This document shows positions 59,635-64,000 of a stretch of 64,000 nucleotides of DNA, piece by piece. The notes beneath the pieces were generated by a model. That model was not told where the DNA came from. It saw only the letters and a list, made by a program, of their open reading frames with translations, and ran no database searches. A program made the translations under genes and the position numbers. The DNA comes from Saccharum officinarum. Lineage: Eukaryota > Streptophyta > Magnoliopsida > Poales > Poaceae. The stretch covers positions 78,344,502-78,408,501 of the forward strand of contig CM036201.1 in assembly GCA_020631735.1 (NCBI GenBank). The letters are read 5' to 3'. Within the stretch, counting starts at the first letter, position 1; the number at the start of each line of letters is the position of its first letter.

Positions 59635-60792
59635 TGCACCTCATATATGACATGCCTCTCCTTCGAGCCCCAAGGTACAATTGGTTGACATATCATACAT
59701 TCTATACTAAGGACATGTTTAGTGCATCTAGTCATGATTTCTTATGTTCTAGGCTCATTCATGAAAATCAAATGAATTTAAAGTTTATATGGTGCCACTA
59801 TTGTTTCCATGTCTTGTATGATCTAGTGGTAGCATATAACTTGTTTAAGTAGCTTGTGATCCTAAGTGTTTAATCTAGATCACTTGTCTAAATATTTGCT
59901 TCAACATGGTGCATGATAACCCTTCTAGTGACTGTGAAGAAGCTTGCCCTTGGATCAAACCAAAGCATTTTATTTATGCAAGCAATCTAGGTTGAATCAC
60001 AAACTTGATCCTCACTCCATAATTCAACATGATAATCTATCTAAAATTGGTCCCTTGTCATCATTGGTGCCAAAGGGGGAGAACATGTTGTTCACAAAGA
60101 TAGAACTCAAAGGGGGAGAAGCACAAAGGGGGAGAAAAATGTTGTTCACAAAGATAGATTCTAAAAAGGAGAGAAATTGATAAAAGAAGGGGATCAACTA
60201 AAATTTTGAGCACACAAGTAGGAGGAGCAAGCTCTTAAACATGAATGTTGCATTTCCATGTGCACTTTATATGTATGATGCATAGTTATGTATTTCTTTT
60301 TCTCCGATACATTGCTTGTGTGGTGACTTGCTAGTATATTTTGAATGGTATTTTGAGGTACTAGCACAAATAGGAAGTAGTTAGATTTTTTTTCTTGCTT
60401 CATGTTTTTCAAAGTGGCACTAGAGCCTTGCTTATAATGTTGATCTCACGAGGTTTCTAGTTATGTTTATGCTTTTTCAAGTGGTATCTAACTACACAAG
60501 GTGCTAAGATGGTGTTTATCGCTACTCCGATGGTATCACGCTTCAAAGGTCTATAATTTAAAACACTTAGCACCTATTGATAGTCAATGCTCCTATTTTT
60601 TTCCTATCTAAGCATGTATGCTTCCTAAATCCAAACATATAACATACATGTAGGGGAGCCATTGCTATCAATTTGAATTCATGATCACATGTCCATAATT
60701 CTTACATATGGTAATATACTTGGACAATGTGACATGGGTTCAATTAAAATTTTATCATAATATCTTTGTAAAAGGGTTGTCACCAATTACCA
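59635..60792 (+). other. Non-coding 3' internal region of Sirevirus C
   Basis: No coding content. Repeated purine tracts AAAGGGGGAGAA occur at about 60073, 60110 and 60126, plus a duplicated TTGTTCACAAAGATAGA block (60088 and 60142). This fits the multiple polypurine tracts known from Sireviruses. Confidence 0.75.
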
Positions 60793-60805
60793 ACAAAGGG
60801 GAGAT
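60793..60805 (+). promoter_or_regulatory. Polypurine tract of Sirevirus C
   Basis: ACAAAGGGGAGA directly before the TG of the 3' LTR. Confidence 0.85.
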
Positions 60806-62265
60806 TGAAAGCTCTATGTTTGGTGTTGGTAATTAGTGACAATGCCTAAGTACTAATCCTATGCCTAAGTTGTATATAGCATATGAGGATTAGTACATTC
60901 CAAGGTTGGTGGAAAGATGGATATGGTGATCATGATGGCCACACTTGGATTTGGATGCAACCCTGATCAAGGCAAAGGTATATGCTTAAGGGTTGTGTTT
61001 TAGTAACCAAGACACCTAGTGTGTGTGGTTACATTATAGGATAGATAGCTGTACTATAAAGAGGGGAATGACGCGGCTATTGAACTCCTAAGTGCCTCTA
61101 GGTGTGCATTTCATAATCATATGCATTTGGATAGAACTAATAATGCATCGAAAAATGATTGTGAAAATGCTAACACACTCGCACATGACGTGATCACTTG
61201 GTGGTGTTAGCACATTTGTGATGGCATTGGAGTTTGAGCGATAGAGAGGGTTTGGGGTCCTCTCTCTCTCACCGAGCGTGCGAGACGGGATTCAGGCGTT
61301 TTCGAGGAATTGAAACGCCTATTTTCCTTTACGCCAATGTCGAGATTTGGAGGCGCTGTCACATGTTGTTTCACGAGCTAAAACATGTGCTAAAGTGACA
61401 CACATACTTAGTCTAGCTCATATGTGAAAGGGTGATTCAAACGAAGGCGAACGGAGGTCACAGTGGTGACCGAATGCTGGACCGGACGCGGTCTCTGTGT
61501 GAACGGATGTGTCCGGTCAGTGCTCAGCGTGTGTCCGTGTCTCGGTTATCTGATCGGACGCGGTGGCGCGTCCGGTCACGATCGACCGGACGCGTCCAGT
61601 CGTTGGGGGAGTTTATTGGACTCCTACCGGACGCTGGCACTGTGGGTCCGGTCAGTTCTGTAGCGCGTCCGGTCGTTGATTCGTTGGAGCGTTGCTCTGG
61701 CTTGATCAGCGTGTCCGGTCAAGCTTCGCGCGTCCGGTCCGCGTGACCAGCGCGTCCGGTCAGCGCGGCTACAGCTGTTTCAAGTTCCTAACAGCTATAT
61801 TCGAAGGGGTACATCTATAAATACTCATTGGCCGGCTCAAAGCTCCAATTCTTGCACTCTTTGACATACTTGTGAGCACTTTGAGCTAAGCAACTCCCTT
61901 CCACTCATCTCTCTTGCTTCTTTGCATATTCGAAGTGATATTGAGTGATCCAAGTGCATTTGCATTGTGAGATTACATCTAGTTGGCACTTGGTGGTTGA
62001 TTTGCTGCGGGATTCTTGTTTCTCTTGGTGGTTGCCGCCACCTAGATGGCTTGGAGCAGCTTGGAGGCGTTGGCAAGAGTTGGTGATTGTTCTTGGCCAC
62101 CTCCGGTAATTGTGAGAGGTTTGTGCCTGCCTCGGCGAAGTGCCAAAGACAACGTTTGTGGATTGCTCATGTCATTTGCAACCTTTTGACATTTGGTAGG
62201 TTCTTATGGCGCCTTTTGAGAGGCTCGGTAGGTTCTTGTGGCGCCTTTTGACAACCTTTTGACGT
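60806..62265 (+). repeat. Sirevirus C 3' LTR, truncated
   Basis: Begins TGAAAGCTCTATG. Palindrome array about 61440-61770, TATAAATA at 61816-61823. Ends prematurely near 62265, after a short duplication of GGTTCTT(A/G)TGGCGCCTTTTGA (62200 and 62232), without the terminal CCTCTAGCC...CA part. Confidence 0.8.
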
Positions 62266-62350
62266 ATCCTGGGGCTGAGGTGTTGCTATTTTCGTTTATC
62301 TGTGGATTTCGCTGATGTGGTCGAGACCGGCGTATAGGATCTATCGGCGT
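62266..62350. other. Junction sequence between two truncated LTRs
   Basis: About 85 bp matching neither LTR clearly; probably filler or a deletion scar. Confidence 0.4.
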
Positions 62351-62571
62351 TGCGGGCCTCGTACGAGTCGGAGCCGGGGCGCGGTCGAGATGCCCCGTCG
62401 AGCGGGCCTCGTACGAGTCGGAGCCGGGGTGTGGTCGAGGCGCCCCGTCGAGCGGGCCTCGTACGAGACTGACTGGGTACGCGGTCGCGGCGGGCTATCT
62501 TTTATTGCGGTTTTGGTCATGTTAGTTTTTTGGCGATAGGTGCGGGTACCCCCGTACTGTTGGTACCGACA
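62351..62571 (-). repeat. Truncated gypsy LTR, first ~220 bp
   Basis: On the minus strand it matches 49430 to about 49650, including two of the 50-bp units; the rest of the LTR is missing. Confidence 0.88.
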
Positions 62572-62586
62572 GTAGCCCCCGAGCCT
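62572..62586 (-). promoter_or_regulatory. Polypurine-tract-like run of minus-strand gypsy
   Basis: Minus strand GGCTCGGGGGCTAC abuts the LTR start. It sits in the correct position and is purine-rich, though with pyrimidine breaks. Confidence 0.6.
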
Positions 62587-62760
62587 TTGGGTGAGTGTGT
62601 GATCACTCTCCCAGAGGTTGGTCAGAATTGGAGTCGTAGCGCCGTGATTTTTTCCGGCGGGGGCGCGCGAGCGCACCCGCCGGGTGTAGCCCCCGAGGCC
62701 TCGGTGGAGTATTGAGACTCCTCCGAGGTCTTGTACGCGTTTGATTGGGGAACGATTCGT

Positions 62761-63745
62761 TGCGGTCAAGCCCCCGAGCCTCGTGCGCGCGAGGTCGATC
62801 AGGGTCCCGGCCGTCTTTTGCTACGCGACCCTCACGCTCCTTTTCCGAAAAAAGGAGGAGGGGTGGAGAACGCCGTACTACCCTCGTTTGGGCGCGAGTT
62901 CCGACAATCTCCGGTGAGCTGCTAGCGGGGGAATTCGAGTGAGAGCCCATGCCCCGTTCATTAGGGGTCGGCTAGTGGCCCGGAGGCGCCCTCAAAGATG
63001 CCAAGAAGTGGTCGTGTGGATCTCGATTCCCTTCGACAGGATTCGAGGGCTCGATGCCTTCCCCGGAGGGATTCCTACGATGACCTTCTCCTTCGGCCTC
63101 GAATACGTCCTGGGGTGCCTCGAGAGCGTGGCTCGAGCCCTTGGCCATGTACGGGCGCACCCTGGGTCGTCCCTAACTCTGTTGCTCGAGGGCAGCTGTC
63201 GAACCCTGTTCGAGGGCTAGCTTTCGCTCCCTCGAGACTTATTCCGGGGCTCGGGGCCCGTTTCTGCGGTCGGGACCCCGAGCCTCGCGCGCACGAGGTC
63301 GATCAAATTCCCGGTCGTCTTTTGCGACCCTCACGCTCCTTTTCTGAAAAAGGAGGAGGGGTGGAGAACGCCGTACTACCCTCGTTTGGGCGCGAGTTCC
63401 GATGATCTCCGGTGAGCTGCTAGCGGGGGAATTCGAGTGAGAGCCCATGCCCCATTCGTTAGAGGTCGGCTAGTGGCCCGGAGGCACCCTCAAAGATGCC
63501 AAGAAGTGGTCGTGTGGATCTCGATTCCCTTCGATAGGATTCGAGGGCTCGATGCCTCCCCCGGAGGGATTCCTACGACGACCTTCTCCTTCGGCCTCGA
63601 ATACGTCCTGGGGTGCCTCGAGAGCGTGGCTCGAGCCCTTAGCCATGTACGGGCGCACCCTGGGTCGTCCCTAACTCTGTTGCTCGAGGGCAGCTGTCGA
63701 ACCCTGTTCGAGGGCCAGCTTTCGCTCCCTCGAGACTTATTGCGG
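62761..63745. repeat. ~500-bp tandem duplication in gypsy 3' untranslated region
   Basis: Unit 1 about 62761-63264, unit 2 about 63265-63745. Offset is 504 bp at the start and 498 bp after small indels, with high identity. Plus-strand frames at 62939 and 63437 are the same repeat translated twice and are not considered genes. Confidence 0.92.
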
Positions 63746-63852
63746 GCTTCGGGCCCATTTTCCACATACCTGGGGATATTCGTCCGTGGATCCCTCCCTC
63801 GTTCGTTAGCCGGGCGCGTCTTTTGGGGAGGCGAGATCGGCACGGTAGTGGG

Positions 63853-63998
63853 TGACGTGGCGTGTGGTCATGACGTGGGGGACGGCCACGTGCCCGACTC
63901 CTGCGAGATGTAAGGAAACGGTTAGGTGAGCACATTTAATGCGGGAAACTATTCCTACCTTCTCGCGCGGCCGTTGGGCTTCTGCCTGGGCATATAAA
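63853..63998 (+). promoter_or_regulatory. Promoter-like cluster antisense to the gypsy element
   Basis: Three ACGT-core boxes (TGACGTGG at 63853-63860 and 63871-63878; palindromic CACGTG at 63887-63892) are followed by TATAAA at 63993-63998 on the plus strand, pointing out of the window. ACGT cores bind plant bZIP factors. Antisense genes between pol and the 3' LTR are known in Tat-lineage elements, but none is visible here. Confidence 0.35.
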
Positions 63999-64000
63999 GT

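Larger units (their letters stand above)
54990..62265 (+). mobile_element. Sirevirus C: internally deleted and decayed, with pol
   Basis: LTR-like 54990-56939, then directly integrase, RT and RNase H remnants (56940-59634), a non-coding 3' region, a PPT and a truncated 3' LTR from 60806. Gag, protease and PBS are missing. The two LTRs are clearly different in sequence, so the copy may be a recombinant of two elements. Confidence 0.82.
62351..64000 (-). mobile_element. Gypsy element (same LTR family as 49430), 3' end, minus strand
   Basis: Truncated 3' LTR 62351-62571, a PPT-like run beside it, and a long GC-rich 3' untranslated region with tandem duplication that runs off the window. Orientation follows from the LTR start TGTCGGTACC read on the minus strand at 62571. 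Confidence 0.82.

Noticed and set aside
62939..63913. Two similar plus-strand frames that look like duplicated paralogous genes
   Set aside because: They are the same ~500-bp non-coding tandem repeat translated twice, in the 3' untranslated region of a minus-strand gypsy element.

Overview
The window is repeat-rich nuclear DNA from a grass, most likely an Andropogoneae panicoid (Saccharum, Miscanthus or Sorghum group). That placement rests on the GC-rich ATL-type gene, the Tourist-like MITEs, and Sirevirus-type Ty1/copia LTRs packed with CCGGACGCGTCCGG palindromes. The species cannot be fixed from the sequence. Almost everything is transposon; only two host loci look intact.

Layout. (1) 1-24855 is a three-level nest. 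A degenerate minus-strand Ty1/copia element (1-2523 plus 23120-24855) is split by Sirevirus A (2524-23119, plus strand, TSD CCAGA). A's 3' LTR is in turn split by Sirevirus B (11192-21863, minus strand, TSD GCGGC). A and B both have a PBS, PPT, long LTRs and a gag, but no pol, so they are gag-only non-autonomous elements. B's two LTRs are both 2614 bp and almost identical, and its 672-codon gag is open: a very recent insertion. (2) 24856-27411 is a small gene island: a two-exon gene for a 90-residue secreted peptide candidate (plus strand) convergent with an ATL-type RING-H2 ubiquitin ligase gene (minus strand), separated by a long (TA)n tract. (3) 27412-36186 is DNA-transposon territory: a hAT-like MITE with an 8-bp TSD, several Tourist-like MITEs (one nested in another), a 3.1-kb CACTA element (TSD GCT) that has captured an exon of a P4-type phospholipid flippase gene, and a ~950-bp element with 11-bp terminal inverted repeats. 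(4) 36187-43020 is a full-length Ty1/copia element (TSD CAACC) inserted in another MITE. Its gag-pol frame is interrupted by only three nonsense codons. (5) 43143-49429 holds a broken host gene fragment, a Sirevirus LTR remnant, a 57-bp minisatellite and an old LTR. (6) 49430-54795 is the 5' part of a Ty3/gypsy element of Tat/Retand type, cut by a 100-N assembly gap. (7) 54990-62265 is a decayed, internally deleted Sirevirus with pol. (8) 62351-64000 is the 3' end of a minus-strand gypsy element of the same LTR family as region 6, with a ~500-bp tandem duplication in its 3' untranslated region and promoter-like motifs on the opposite strand.

Functional links: the gag-only elements A and B would need reverse transcriptase and integrase from an autonomous Sirevirus. 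The decayed copy at 54990-62265 is of that lineage and shares LTR architecture (palindrome array just upstream of a TATA box), but it is itself defective. LTR comparisons by eye give the order copia > A > B, with B by far the youngest.
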